A stretch of 36,630 nt of DNA, from the NCBI GenBank assembly GCA_025966335.1, contig JAICRS010000002.1, forward strand, positions 1-36,630, given 5' to 3'. Under the pieces are notes generated by a model that saw nothing but the letters and a program-made list of their open reading frames with translations, had not been told where the DNA came from and made no database searches. Within the stretch, counting starts at the first letter, position 1; every line of letters starts with the position of its first letter. The DNA comes from Nocardioidaceae bacterium (GTDB lineage: Bacteria; Actinomycetota; Actinomycetes; Propionibacteriales; Nocardioidaceae). Position numbers and translations under genes: made by a program. Positions 8,990-18,050 of the stretch are shown here, piece after piece.

Positions 8990-10390
8990 TCAGTAGCCGC
9001 GCGGCTTCCGCGGTGTGTAGAGCCAGACTCGGAACAGCCGGTCGAGCTGCTCACCGGAGAGCTCCTCGGCCAGCCGCTTGAACTGCGGCGTGGTCCCGGA
9101 ACCGTGCTCGTTGCGCCGTGCCCACGCCCGCAGGATCCGGAAGAAGTCGCGACCGCCGACCTCCATCCGGAGCGCGTGCAGCGTCATCGCGCCGCGCAGG
9201 TAGATCGCCTGGTGGAACAGCCGCCGCGGCACGCCGGGATCGCCGGGCGTGACCCGCCACAGGTGGTTCTTCGGACCGTAGACCTCGTAGAAGAAGTCGA
9301 ACATCTCCTGCTCGACATGACGCTTCCTCCCGGACACCTTCGCCTGCCAGAGCCACTCGGCGTACGACGCGAAGCCCTCGTTGAGCCAGATGTCGCTCCA
9401 GTCGCGCGGCGTCACCGAGTTGCCGAACCACTGGTGCGCGAGCTCGTGCACCATCAGCCACGCCGGCGCGTCGTGCGGGTAGACCGGGCGGCCCTGGGTC
9501 TCCAGGGCGTAGCCGACGTCGATGTTGTCGATGATCATCCCGGAGGACGCGAACGGGTAGCGCCCGAACCGCTTCTCCAGGAACCGCATCACCTTGGGCA
9601 GGTTGCGTCGCTCCCGCTTCGCCCGGCCGGCCTTGACGTCGACGAAGGAGATCAGCGGGACGCCGGACGCGGTGGTGTCGCGGAACATCCGGTACCTGCC
9701 GATGGAGACGGTGGCGAGGTAGGCGGCCATCGGTCGGGTCTCGCGCCAGTGCCAGGTGGTCCGCCGCGGTCCGCGGTCGCGGCCGATCAGCAGTCCGTTC
9801 GAGGCCGCCTTGAGCCGGTTGGGCACGTCGACGGAGATGTCGTACGTCGCCTTGTCGCGCGGTGTGTTGTTCACCGGGAACCAGGTCATCGCGCCGTTCG
9901 GCTCGGACAGCACCGTTGCCCCGTCCGGGGTGGCGATCCAGCCCTCGCCGCCGAGGCCCCCGCCGCTCAGGGCCCGGGGACGGCCGGCGTACTCGACGAC
10001 GACCGTGAACGCCTCACCGGCAGGCAGGGCCTCCGGAAGGGACACGGTCGCCTCGGCGCGGTCGCGGACATGCTCGGCGGGTACCCCGTCGACAGCGACC
10101 CTGGTGATAACGAGCCCGCGCAGCTCCAGGTTGAACGAGGTCAGGTCCTGCTTGGCCACCGCATGCACCGCCGTGGTGGCCACGATCCGCTCGTTCCGCG
10201 GCCGGTAGCTGAGGTCGATGTCGTAGTGGGTGACGTCGTACCCGCCGTTGCCCATCGAGGGGAACAGTGAGTCACCGGACCGGCTCGAACCGGCCGTCGC
10301 CTCCATCGCGTTCGTCGGCAGCATCGTCGCAGCAAGGCCGGCGCTGAGCGTGGTGGCGGTGAGGGCACGCAGCAGGGTGCGTCTGGTCAC
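8990..10390 (-). CDS. M1 family metallopeptidase, secreted (possible Tat-type signal)
   Basis: HELAHQWFGN zinc motif and downstream NEGFASYAEWLW; VTRRTLLRAL leader. Confidence 0.88.
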   Translation of the reverse strand: MTRRTLLRALTATTLSAGLAATMLPTNAMEATAGSSRSGDSLFPSMGNGGYDVTHYDIDLSYRPRNERIVATTAVHAVAKQDLTSFNLELRGLVITRVAVDGVPAEHVRDRAEATVSLPEALPAGEAFTVVVEYAGRPRALSGGGLGGEGWIATPDGATVLSEPNGAMTWFPVNNTPRDKATYDISVDVPNRLKAASNGLLIGRDRGPRRTTWHWRETRPMAAYLATVSIGRYRMFRDTTASGVPLISFVDVKAGRAKRERRNLPKVMRFLEKRFGRYPFASSGMIIDNIDVGYALETQGRPVYPHDAPAWLMVHELAHQWFGNSVTPRDWSDIWLNEGFASYAEWLWQAKVSGRKRHVEQEMFDFFYEVYGPKNHLWRVTPGDPGVPRRLFHQAIYLRGAMTLHALRMEVGGRDFFRILRAWARRNEHGSGTTPQFKRLAEELSGEQLDRLFRVWLYTPRKPRGY

Positions 10391-10479
10391 GGTTTGGTTC
10401 TCCCCGAGAAGTAAAATGTGTCGCCACATCCTAGGGCCGCGCGCGAGTCCGTCTTGCCCGAACAGGCAACGTCACACGG

Positions 10480-11475
10480 TCAGCGGACCTCGATCAGCTG
10501 CTCACGGGCGGGGACGAGCTCGCCGATCACCGGGTGACCGGGAAGCTCGCCGGCGACGAGCAGGCCGCCGGAGGTCTGCGCGTCGGCGAGCAGGAGCAGC
10601 TCGTCGTCGGAGACCGTGGACCGCACGTGAGGGCGGACCCAGTCCAGGTTGCGGCGGCTGCCGCCGGGGACGTACCCCGCGGCCAGGGACGGCCGGGCGG
10701 CGTCGAGGTAGGGCACCGCCGCGGCGTCGATGACAGCACCGACGCCACTGGCCCGGGCCAGCTTGAGCAGGTGGCCGAGCAGTCCGAAGCCGGTGACGTC
10801 GGTGGCACAGCACACACCGGCCTCGAGGGCCGCGCGGGACGCGTCCCGGTTCAGCGTGGTCATCACCTCGACCGCCTCGGGGAAGACCTCCCCGGTCGCC
10901 TTGTGCCGGTTGTTGAGGATCCCGAGACCGAGCGGCTTGGTCAGCGTGAGCGGGGTCCCGGCGACGGCGGCGTCGTTGCGGAGCAGCCGTGCCGGGTCGC
11001 CGATGCCGGTGACCGCGAGGCCGTACTTCGGTTCGGGGTCGTCGATGCTGTGTCCGCCGGCCAGGTGCGCGCCGGCCTGGGCGCAGACGTCGGCACCGCC
11101 GCGCAGCACCTGGGCGGCGAGCTCGAACGGGATCCGGTCGCGCGGCCAGGCGAGCAGGTTCACCGCGACCACCGGCGTGCCGCCCATGGCGTAGACGTCG
11201 GAGAGCGCGTTGGCGGCGGCGATCCGGCCCCAGTCGTAGGCGTCGTCGACGACCGGGGTGAAGAAGTCGGCGGTCGCGATCACCGCCCGGTCCTTGTCGA
11301 TCCGGACCGCAGCGGCGTCGTCGCCGTTGTCCAAGCCGACCAGCAGGTCACCGCCCTCACGGCTGGTCGGCAGGTCGGCCAGGACCCGTTCCAGCTCGCC
11401 GGGCGGAACCTTGCAGGCACAGCCGCCCCCGGCGGCGTACTGGGTCAAGCGCACGGCAGAGTCGATGGTGGTCAT
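10480..11475 (-). CDS. selD: Selenide, water dikinase (Cys form)
   Basis: AAGGGCACKVPPGEL, VIATADFFTPVVDDAYDWGRIAAANALSDVYAMGG; active-site codon TGT. Confidence 0.93.
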   Translation of the reverse strand: MTTIDSAVRLTQYAAGGGCACKVPPGELERVLADLPTSREGGDLLVGLDNGDDAAAVRIDKDRAVIATADFFTPVVDDAYDWGRIAAANALSDVYAMGGTPVVAVNLLAWPRDRIPFELAAQVLRGGADVCAQAGAHLAGGHSIDDPEPKYGLAVTGIGDPARLLRNDAAVAGTPLTLTKPLGLGILNNRHKATGEVFPEAVEVMTTLNRDASRAALEAGVCCATDVTGFGLLGHLLKLARASGVGAVIDAAAVPYLDAARPSLAAGYVPGGSRRNLDWVRPHVRSTVSDDELLLLADAQTSGGLLVAGELPGHPVIGELVPAREQLIEVR

Positions 11476-11503
11476 GGTCTCAACGTAGCCCTAGAGTGTC
11501 CGC

Positions 11504-11598
11504 GGAGGCGTTTCTCGTCTGGTGACGGGCGCGGTCCTCAAAACCGTAGTGACCGAGTATCTCGGTCAGGCGGGTTCGATTCCCGTCCGCCTCCGCCA
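11504..11598 (+). tRNA. selC: tRNA-Sec (anticodon TCA at 11538-11540)
   Basis: GGAGGCG...CGCCTCCGCCA acceptor, 6-bp D stem CTCGTC/GACGGG with 4-nt loop, CCTCAAA anticodon loop, long variable arm GACCGAGTATCTCGGTC, TTCGATT T loop, encoded CCA. Confidence 0.95.
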
Positions 11599-11611
11599 AC
11601 AGTCATGTGCG

Positions 11612-13090
11612 CTACTGCCAGCCGGGTCGAATCACGACGAAGTCGTTCCAGGCGATGCAGCCGGCAAGCTCGCCCGCCACGAGGGTTCCACCCCAGACGG
11701 GGTGGGCCGCGGACTCCTGCTCGGCTTTGAGCGTGGTGTTCGACCCTGAGTTGTCGCCGATGTAGGCGCCATAGTTCTGCAGGGTTCGCGCGATCACCAA
11801 GGCCTCCGGGGAGCACGATCGTGCGGCAAGGTCGATAGTCGGGCTGATCGCGACGCGGGTGCCCTCAGCGCCGAAACCGGACTTGTCGGACTCCGAGCCG
11901 ACCATGGGGTGGACGTGTCCGGCCGCGGAGTCGGTCTCGACGAGGAACATCTCGAGCACGTGCTGCAGGTCGGTGCCGGTCGCCTTCGCGTGGTCCATCA
12001 AGTCCTTGCGGATCATCATCGAGTCCGGGATCACTCCACGGGACCGGTGGTTCTGGGAGCTGTTCGACAGCGGGTTGCGCCTGTCCAGGCCGTTCGAGTC
12101 GTGCCGGAACGCGCCGAAGCTCGACACGTTGATCACGTTGCCGGTGCCCTGCGCGGCGTTCGCAGCCCACACCGAGATGCCGGTGCAGCGGTCGACCACC
12201 ACGAACGGAGAGTCATTGGTTCCGGTGAAGCGGGAGCCCAGGTCCGCGGCCGCGTGGAACCCGGTCGTCTTCAGTGCTGCCCACGTCGACGGCGCGCTGC
12301 CCGTCACGGTGCCGATCTTCCAGACCGGGTCGCTGCAGTCGGCCAGGTCGTAGACCATGCCCCACCTGTTGCTGCCGACGCCGCGGATGATCGGGTAGGC
12401 GGTCGTCTGCTCGGGGTGCGTCGCCATGAAGCTGCGGAACTGTGTCGTGAGCGCCTCGTCGATCGGCGCGCCGGTCAGCTCGGACTGCAAGAACGACGAC
12501 TCGCCGTACGCGACGAACGGTGCACTGACGAGCGCCGGCGTCGCCGTCGGGGACGGCGTGGCCGTCGACGTCGGCGTGGGCGTCGGGGTCGGGGTCGGGG
12601 TCGGCGTGGGAGTTGGTGTCGGGCTCGGCGTCACGCTGGCAGTGGCAGTGGGCGTGGGCGTGGGCGTGGGTGTGGGAGTGGGTGTGGGAGTGGGCGTCGC
12701 GGTCGAGGCGGCGACAGCGTTGCACCAGGCCCCGAAGCCCGACGAGTTGATCGCCCGCACCTGGAAGGTGAGCGGTGACGTCCCCTTGATCGTGCCGGTC
12801 CAGTCATAGGCCCGGACCAGGTTCTCGGTCTGCTTGTTGACCGAGCTCAGCGTCACAACCGGCGACGACTGGCCCTTCACCTTGATCGCGTAACGCCAGA
12901 TCGGAGCGCCGCCGTCCGAGAGCGGGCGGGTCCAGGTGATGCGGTAGTCGTCCGGAGTGCCGGTGATCAGCGTCGCTGCACACGAACCGGGGGCTCCGGG
13001 CGGTACGGCTGCGACAGCGGTGCCGGCATAGGTGGCCGTAGCCAGGAGGATGGCGGCGAGCATGGCGAAAAGCGTGCGGGCGCGAGGCAT
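11612..13090 (-). CDS. Secreted protein with Fn3-like N-terminal domain, Thr-Pro repeat linker and unknown C-terminal domain
   Basis: Signal peptide, [22 protein letters not shown] Fn3-like segment, (TP)n linker, C-terminal domain with no family I recognise. Confidence 0.8.
   Translation of the reverse strand: MPRARTLFAMLAAILLATATYAGTAVAAVPPGAPGSCAATLITGTPDDYRITWTRPLSDGGAPIWRYAIKVKGQSSPVVTLSSVNKQTENLVRAYDWTGTIKGTSPLTFQVRAINSSGFGAWCNAVAASTATPTPTPTPTPTPTPTPTATASVTPSPTPTPTPTPTPTPTPTPTSTATPSPTATPALVSAPFVAYGESSFLQSELTGAPIDEALTTQFRSFMATHPEQTTAYPIIRGVGSNRWGMVYDLADCSDPVWKIGTVTGSAPSTWAALKTTGFHAAADLGSRFTGTNDSPFVVVDRCTGISVWAANAAQGTGNVINVSSFGAFRHDSNGLDRRNPLSNSSQNHRSRGVIPDSMMIRKDLMDHAKATGTDLQHVLEMFLVETDSAAGHVHPMVGSESDKSGFGAEGTRVAISPTIDLAARSCSPEALVIARTLQNYGAYIGDNSGSNTTLKAEQESAAHPVWGGTLVAGELAGCIAWNDFVVIRPGWQ
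12540..12710. repeat. Low-complexity hexamer-type repeat encoding the Thr-Pro linker
   Basis: GTGGGC/GTCGGG-type units on + strand, TPTPTP on - strand. Confidence 0.85.
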
Positions 13091-13138
13091 GGGGGATTCC
13101 TTGGACGGGCGGAGGCTGAGAGGATCGGCGGGGCCGGG

Positions 13139-13225
13139 GGTTGCCCACCGGGGGCTGTAGCCCGCAAAGGCTACGTCGCCGCGCCGTGTCTTCGCAGGCG
13201 ATCGGAAAGAGCCGGCGGGTCAACC
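13139..13225 (-). ncRNA. Candidate structured 5' leader of the 11612-13090 gene (class not identified)
   Basis: Minus strand folds by eye as outer stem GGUUGaCCCGCCGG/CCGGUGGGCAACC (13 bp, one A bulge) closing a junction with hairpin GUAGCC-UUUGCG-GGCUAC and a second stem UCGCC/GGCGA; ends 48 nt before the ATG. Confidence 0.5.
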
Positions 13226-13539
13226 GAGCGGACGTAACGTACGTCCTCGCTGGAGATGGGGCGGGGATGAGGTCGCACCCGGGGATTGCCTGGATACCTC
13301 TGAACCGGAGTCCCCGCTGCACACCGGTACGGCTGGTGGTTTTCTCGAAGCCGTGCCACCAGCATGCACCTGCATCCGCGAGAACGGCATGCCCCGGTGA
13401 ACCCATTTCTCGACGGCTGACTGGACGGGGAGAGCCTAGTCAGTGACCGTCGCGGTACGTCGCTGCCTAGGATGGGCAGCCACAGGAACATTCCGGGTGT
13501 CCCACACCGGAACCGAGTCCAGCCCCGGAAGGACGTGCC

Positions 13540-14841
13540 TTGGAGGACCGGCGCCGGTCGACACCGCGCACCGACAGTGTGCTCGCCGAGCCCTCGGTCC
13601 GCGAGGCCGTGCTCCGGCTGGGACCCGGCATCGTGAAGCAGACCGTGGTGGCCGTGCTGGACCGGTGCCGCGCCGGCGAGCTCACGCCCGCGGACGTGGT
13701 GCCGCTCGTGCTCGCGTCCCTGCCGGAGGGCGCCTCGTCGTTGCGGCGCGTCGTCAATGCGACCGGCGTGGTGGTGCACACCAACCTCGGGCGGGCGCCG
13801 CTGTCCGACGCGGCGGTGGATGCGATGACCGTCGCCGCGGGCGCGACCGACGTGGAGCTGGACCTCGCGACCGGCCGACGGGACAAGCGTGGCCGCGGGA
13901 CGCTGGCCGCCCTGGCCGCTGCGGTGCCCGACGCCGGCGACGTGCACGTGGTCAACAACGGCGCCGCCGCGCTGGCCCTGGTCACCCGTGTGCTCGCGGC
14001 CGGCCGCAACGTGGTGGTCGCCCGCGGCGAGATGGTCGAGATCGGGGACGGTTTCCGGATCCCCGAGCTGGTCGAGTCGATGGGCGCGACGCTGCGCGAG
14101 GTGGGCACCACCAACCGGGTCCGCCTGGCCGACTACGAGGACGCGGTCGATCACGACACCGGGTTTGTGCTGAAGGTGCACCCCTCGAACTTCGTCGTCT
14201 CCGGGTTCACGTCCACGGTCTCGATCGCCGAGGTAGCGACCCTGCCGGTGCCGGTGGTCGCCGACATCGGCTCGGGGCTGCTCGCCCCGCACCCCCGGCT
14301 TCCGGACGAACCGAGCGCCGCGACGAGTCTGCGCTCGGGCGCTGCGCTGGTTACCGCGTCCGGTGACAAGCTCCTCGGCGGACCGCAGTGCGGGCTGCTG
14401 CTCGGTGAGGCCTCGCTGGTGGCGTCGCTGCGCCGGCACCCGTTCGCCCGCGCCCTGCGGGTCGACAAGCTGACCCTGGCGGCGCTGGAGGCGACGCTGA
14501 CCGGACCGACACCACCGGTGCCCGCGGCCCTCGCCGGCGACCACGAGGACCTGATGCGTCGCGCCCGCCAGATCTGCGTCGAGCTCGGCGGGGCGGTGCC
14601 GGCCGAGGCCGTGCCCTCGTCGGCAGCGGTCGGGGGAGGCGGGGCCCCCGGCGTCGTCCTGCCCAGTGCCGCGGTGGCGCTGCCCTCGGAGCTGGCCGAG
14701 CCGCTCCGGGCCGGACAGCCCGCCGTCGTCGGGCACGTGGAGCGCGGTCGGCTGCTGCTGGACCTGATCGCGGTGCCGGCCGGGGCCGACGCGGCCGTCG
14801 TCGAGGCGGTACGCCGGGCCGCGAAGACGACCCAGGGCTGA
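13540..14841 (+). CDS. selA: L-seryl-tRNA(Sec) selenium transferase
   Basis: VVNATGVVVHTNLGRAPLS, SGDKLLGGPQCGLLLG PLP-lysine region; followed by selB. Confidence 0.95.
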   Translation: MEDRRRSTPRTDSVLAEPSVREAVLRLGPGIVKQTVVAVLDRCRAGELTPADVVPLVLASLPEGASSLRRVVNATGVVVHTNLGRAPLSDAAVDAMTVAAGATDVELDLATGRRDKRGRGTLAALAAAVPDAGDVHVVNNGAAALALVTRVLAAGRNVVVARGEMVEIGDGFRIPELVESMGATLREVGTTNRVRLADYEDAVDHDTGFVLKVHPSNFVVSGFTSTVSIAEVATLPVPVVADIGSGLLAPHPRLPDEPSAATSLRSGAALVTASGDKLLGGPQCGLLLGEASLVASLRRHPFARALRVDKLTLAALEATLTGPTPPVPAALAGDHEDLMRRARQICVELGGAVPAEAVPSSAAVGGGGAPGVVLPSAAVALPSELAEPLRAGQPAVVGHVERGRLLLDLIAVPAGADAAVVEAVRRAAKTTQG

Positions 14842-14843
14842 CC

Positions 14844-16721
14844 GTGCACGTGATTGCCACCGCCGGCCACGTCGACCACGGCAAGTCCACCCTGGTCCGG
14901 GCCTTGACCGGCACCGACCCGGACCGGCTCGAGGAGGAGCGGCGGCGCGGCCTCTCCATCCAGCTCGGCTACTGCTGGACCGGCCTGCCCGAGGTGGGTC
15001 AGGTGGCCTTCGTCGACGTGCCCGGCCACGAACGGTTCGTCGCCACCATGCTGTCCGGGATCGGCTCGGTCCCGGCGGTCCTGTTCGTCGTGGCGGCCGA
15101 CGACCCCTGGATGCCGCAGGCGGCCGAGCACCTTGCCGCCTTGGACGCGCTCGGGGTGTCCCGCGGCGTCCTGGCCGTCACCCGTTCCGATCTCGCGGAC
15201 CCCGCGCCCGCGCTGGCCCGGGCCCGCGCGGAGCTGGCCCGGACCTCGCTGCGCGACGCACCCGCGGTCGCCGTCAGCGGGCACACCGGAACCGGGCTCG
15301 AGGAGCTGCGCGGCCACCTCGTCGAGCTGGTCCGGTCGTTGCCGGCGCCCGATCCGGCGGCGGACGTGCGGCTGTGGCTGGACCGCTCGTTCCACGTCAA
15401 CGGCGCCGGCACCGTGGTGACCGGGACCTTACCGGCCGGACGGATCTCGGTGGGGGACACGCTCGAGGTCGGGGCCCCGGGGACGGGGGCGGTCCGGGTG
15501 CGGGGCGTCCAGGCCCTCGGCGAACCGGTCGAGTCGGCCGTCGGCGTGGCCCGGGTGGCGCTGAACCTGACCGGTCCGGGCGTCGAGTCCTTGGACCGCG
15601 ACGGTGTCCTGGTCGCGCCGGACGCGTGGCGGTTCACCGACGTGGTCGACGTGCGGCTTGCCGCCGGGGCCGGTCCGAGCGGCCCGGGTCGGCGTACGGC
15701 CGGGAATTCTGCACGTCTCAACGGCGAAAACTCCGCGCCTCAACGGGGAAAAGGGCGCGTCTCAACGGGAGTGCCGGGGGAGGGGTTGCTGCACATCGGC
15801 GCGACCGCGGTGGGTGTCCGGTGCCGGCCGCTGGACCGGGGACATGCCCGGCTCACCCTGGAACGGCCGCTGCCGCTGAGGATCGGGGACCGGGCGCTGC
15901 TGCGCGACCCGGGCAACCGCGCGGTGTGGGGGCTGACCGTGCTGGACCCGGCGCCCGCGCCGCTGCGAAGACGCGGAGCCGCCACGGCACTGGCCTGCGA
16001 CCTTGCCGGGCTCGACGGCACTCCGACGCTGGACCGCGAGCTCGCCCGGCGTGGACAGGTGCAGCTCTCGACGCTGTCCCGGCTCGGGGTGGACGTCCGC
16101 GACGCCGACCGCGCCGGCGTGGTCGCGGGGGACTGGCTGCTCAGCCCCGCGCACGCCGAGGAGCTGCGCGGGCGGTTGACCGAGCTGGTCACCGTGCACG
16201 ACCGCGAGCACCCGATGGAGCACGGGATCCCGGTGGCCGCCGTGGCCCAGAGCCTCGGCCTGCCGACCCGCGACCTCGTGGCTCCGCTGGTCTCCGGGCA
16301 GCTCCGAGTGGTCGACGGGCGGGTCACTGGCGGACGCGCCGCCGTACTCCCCGACGGGCTGGAACGGGCACTCGCCGCGCTGGAGGACGACCTGGCCGGC
16401 GCGCCGTTCGCCGCACCCCCTGCTGCCGGGCTGCGCGCGCTGCGCCTGGACACCCGCGCGGTCGCCGCGGCCGCGCGGGCCGGCCGGCTGCTGCGCGTGG
16501 CCGACGGCATCGTGCTGCTGCCCGGTGCCGACGAGCTCGCGGTGACCTGGCTCGAGGAGCTGCCGCAGCCGTTCACCACCAGCCAGGCCAGGGTCCGGCT
16601 CGGCACCAGCCGCCGGGTGGTGCTGCCGCTGCTGGACCACCTCGACCGGAGCGGGCGGACCCGCCGGCTGCCGGACGACCGGCGCACGCTGCTGCCGCGC
16701 ACGGAGGGTGTTGGCCGGTAG
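14844..16721 (+). CDS. selB: Selenocysteine-specific translation elongation factor
   Basis: MHVIATAGHVDHGKSTLVRALTGTDPDRLEEERRRGLSIQLGY..., DVPGHERF, C-terminal winged-helix region. Confidence 0.95.
   Translation: MHVIATAGHVDHGKSTLVRALTGTDPDRLEEERRRGLSIQLGYCWTGLPEVGQVAFVDVPGHERFVATMLSGIGSVPAVLFVVAADDPWMPQAAEHLAALDALGVSRGVLAVTRSDLADPAPALARARAELARTSLRDAPAVAVSGHTGTGLEELRGHLVELVRSLPAPDPAADVRLWLDRSFHVNGAGTVVTGTLPAGRISVGDTLEVGAPGTGAVRVRGVQALGEPVESAVGVARVALNLTGPGVESLDRDGVLVAPDAWRFTDVVDVRLAAGAGPSGPGRRTAGNSARLNGENSAPQRGKGRVSTGVPGEGLLHIGATAVGVRCRPLDRGHARLTLERPLPLRIGDRALLRDPGNRAVWGLTVLDPAPAPLRRRGAATALACDLAGLDGTPTLDRELARRGQVQLSTLSRLGVDVRDADRAGVVAGDWLLSPAHAEELRGRLTELVTVHDREHPMEHGIPVAAVAQSLGLPTRDLVAPLVSGQLRVVDGRVTGGRAAVLPDGLERALAALEDDLAGAPFAAPPAAGLRALRLDTRAVAAAARAGRLLRVADGIVLLPGADELAVTWLEELPQPFTTSQARVRLGTSRRVVLPLLDHLDRSGRTRRLPDDRRTLLPRTEGVGR
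15705..15770 (+). repeat. Three tandem 22-bp repeats inside selB
   Basis: AATTCTGCACGTCTCAACGGCG / AAAACTCCGCGCCTCAACGGGG / AAAAGGGCGCGTCTCAACGGGA, contiguous. Confidence 0.88.
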
Positions 16722-16731
16722 CCTCCCGTCA

Positions 16732-17784
16732 GTGGACGAGACACTGATGGACCGGGTACGGCGTGCCGTCGAGGGGCTCACGCCCGGATACTTCGCGCTG
16801 GTGATGGCCAGCGGGATCATCTCGGTCGGCATGGAGCTGCGCGGCTTCAACCTCGTCTCCGACCTGCTCTTCGCCGTGTGCGCGGCGGCGTTCGTGATCC
16901 TGCTGCCGCTGACGCTGTGGCGGTTCCTCGCCTACCGGCACGCGGTGGTCGGCGACTTCACCGACCCCCGCCGCGGCTTCGGCTTCTTCACCTTCGTCGC
17001 CGGGACGAACGTGCTCGGCGTCCGGCTCAGCCTCGACGGCGCCTACACCGCGACCGCGGTGCTCCTCGCGCTGTCGGGGCTGACCTGGTTCGTGCTCGGG
17101 TACGTCGTGCCGTGGACCGCTGTGCTGGGTCGCGAGGAGCGCCCCGTGGTCGCCGCCGCCAACGGCAGCTGGTTCATCTGGGTCGTGGCCAGCCAGTCGG
17201 TCGCCACCGCCGCGGCGACCCTGGAACCGGTCTACGACACGGGGCGGCGCGAGCTCGCGCTGCTCGCGGTCACCTCCTGGTCGGTGGGGGTGTTCCTCTA
17301 CGTCGCGGCCGCGATCTTCGTGTCCCTGAGGCTGATGCTCTACGACCTGACACCGGAGGAGCTGAGCCCGCCGTACTGGGTGTCGATGGGTGCACTCGCG
17401 ATCACCGTGCTCGCCGGCGCCCGGATCGTCGAGATGGCCGACGCCCCGATGGTCGACGCCACCCGGGACCTGATCGCCGGTCTGGCGGTGATGTTCTGGG
17501 CGTGCGCGACCTGGTTGATCCCCGTGCTGTTCGCGGTCGGCTGGTGGCGGCACGTGAGCCGGCGGGTGCCGCTGATCTACGAGGCGACGTTGTGGAGCAT
17601 CATCTTCCCGCTCGGGATGTACGCGGTGGCGGGGATCTACCTCGGCGAGGCGAACGCGTTGCCGCTCGTCGAGATCATCGGAAGCGCCGAGCTGTGGGTG
17701 GCGTTCACCGCCTGGGTGCTGGTGTTCGTCGCGATGGCGGTGCACGTGTTCCGCACCGTGCTGCGGTCCGCACCGGCGCAGTAG
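16732..17784 (+). CDS. TehA/SLAC1 family (C4-dicarboxylate/tellurite resistance-type) transporter
   Basis: LTPGYFALVMASGIISVGMEL with multiple TM segments; GTG 16732 or ATG 16747 start. Confidence 0.8.
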   Translation: MDETLMDRVRRAVEGLTPGYFALVMASGIISVGMELRGFNLVSDLLFAVCAAAFVILLPLTLWRFLAYRHAVVGDFTDPRRGFGFFTFVAGTNVLGVRLSLDGAYTATAVLLALSGLTWFVLGYVVPWTAVLGREERPVVAAANGSWFIWVVASQSVATAAATLEPVYDTGRRELALLAVTSWSVGVFLYVAAAIFVSLRLMLYDLTPEELSPPYWVSMGALAITVLAGARIVEMADAPMVDATRDLIAGLAVMFWACATWLIPVLFAVGWWRHVSRRVPLIYEATLWSIIFPLGMYAVAGIYLGEANALPLVEIIGSAELWVAFTAWVLVFVAMAVHVFRTVLRSAPAQ

Positions 17785-18050
17785 CCCCGGGGATGGCCTC
17801 GCGGTCCCGTCGTGCTCCCGGCGCAGTTCGCGCCCTGTGTGCGTAACGCAGGGCCTGGACCGGGTCGTCCCGCCCGGACGGGACCGCGTGCCGTGGTTCG
17901 GTTTCAACCTACCCCGGAGGCTTTGTTTCCGCCTCTGTTGATTTCTCAACGATGGGTTACTTCGGACCGAAATGGCTATGAGCGTCCGTAAATGGTTTTC
18001 GGGTGCCCGCGACGTGACCGGTTGGTCCCCGCTCGGGGGGACTCGACACA

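Noticed and set aside
10416-10429. ATGTG-TCGC-CACAT dyad upstream of the M1 peptidase gene
   Set aside because: Single short dyad with no known cognate regulator in the window; could be chance.
11400-11440. SelD as a selenoprotein itself
   Set aside because: Active-site codon reads TGT (Cys) in GGGCACK, not TGA.
12540-12710. Minisatellite or CRISPR-like array
   Set aside because: In-frame hexamer-type repeat fully explained by the Thr-Pro linker.
11504-13540. Integrative element at the tRNA-Sec 3' end
   Set aside because: No integrase and no duplicated tRNA 3' end (GGTTCGATTCCCGTCCGCCTCC) seen before selA; kept only as a possible cargo insertion.
17832-17900. Structured RNA between TehA-like and ThrE-like genes (GCCCTG/CAGGGC and GTCCCG/CGGGAC hairpins, TTGATTTCTCAA dyad)
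   Set aside because: Short stems expected in GC-rich intergenic DNA, at most a terminator for the upstream gene; no support for a specific RNA class.
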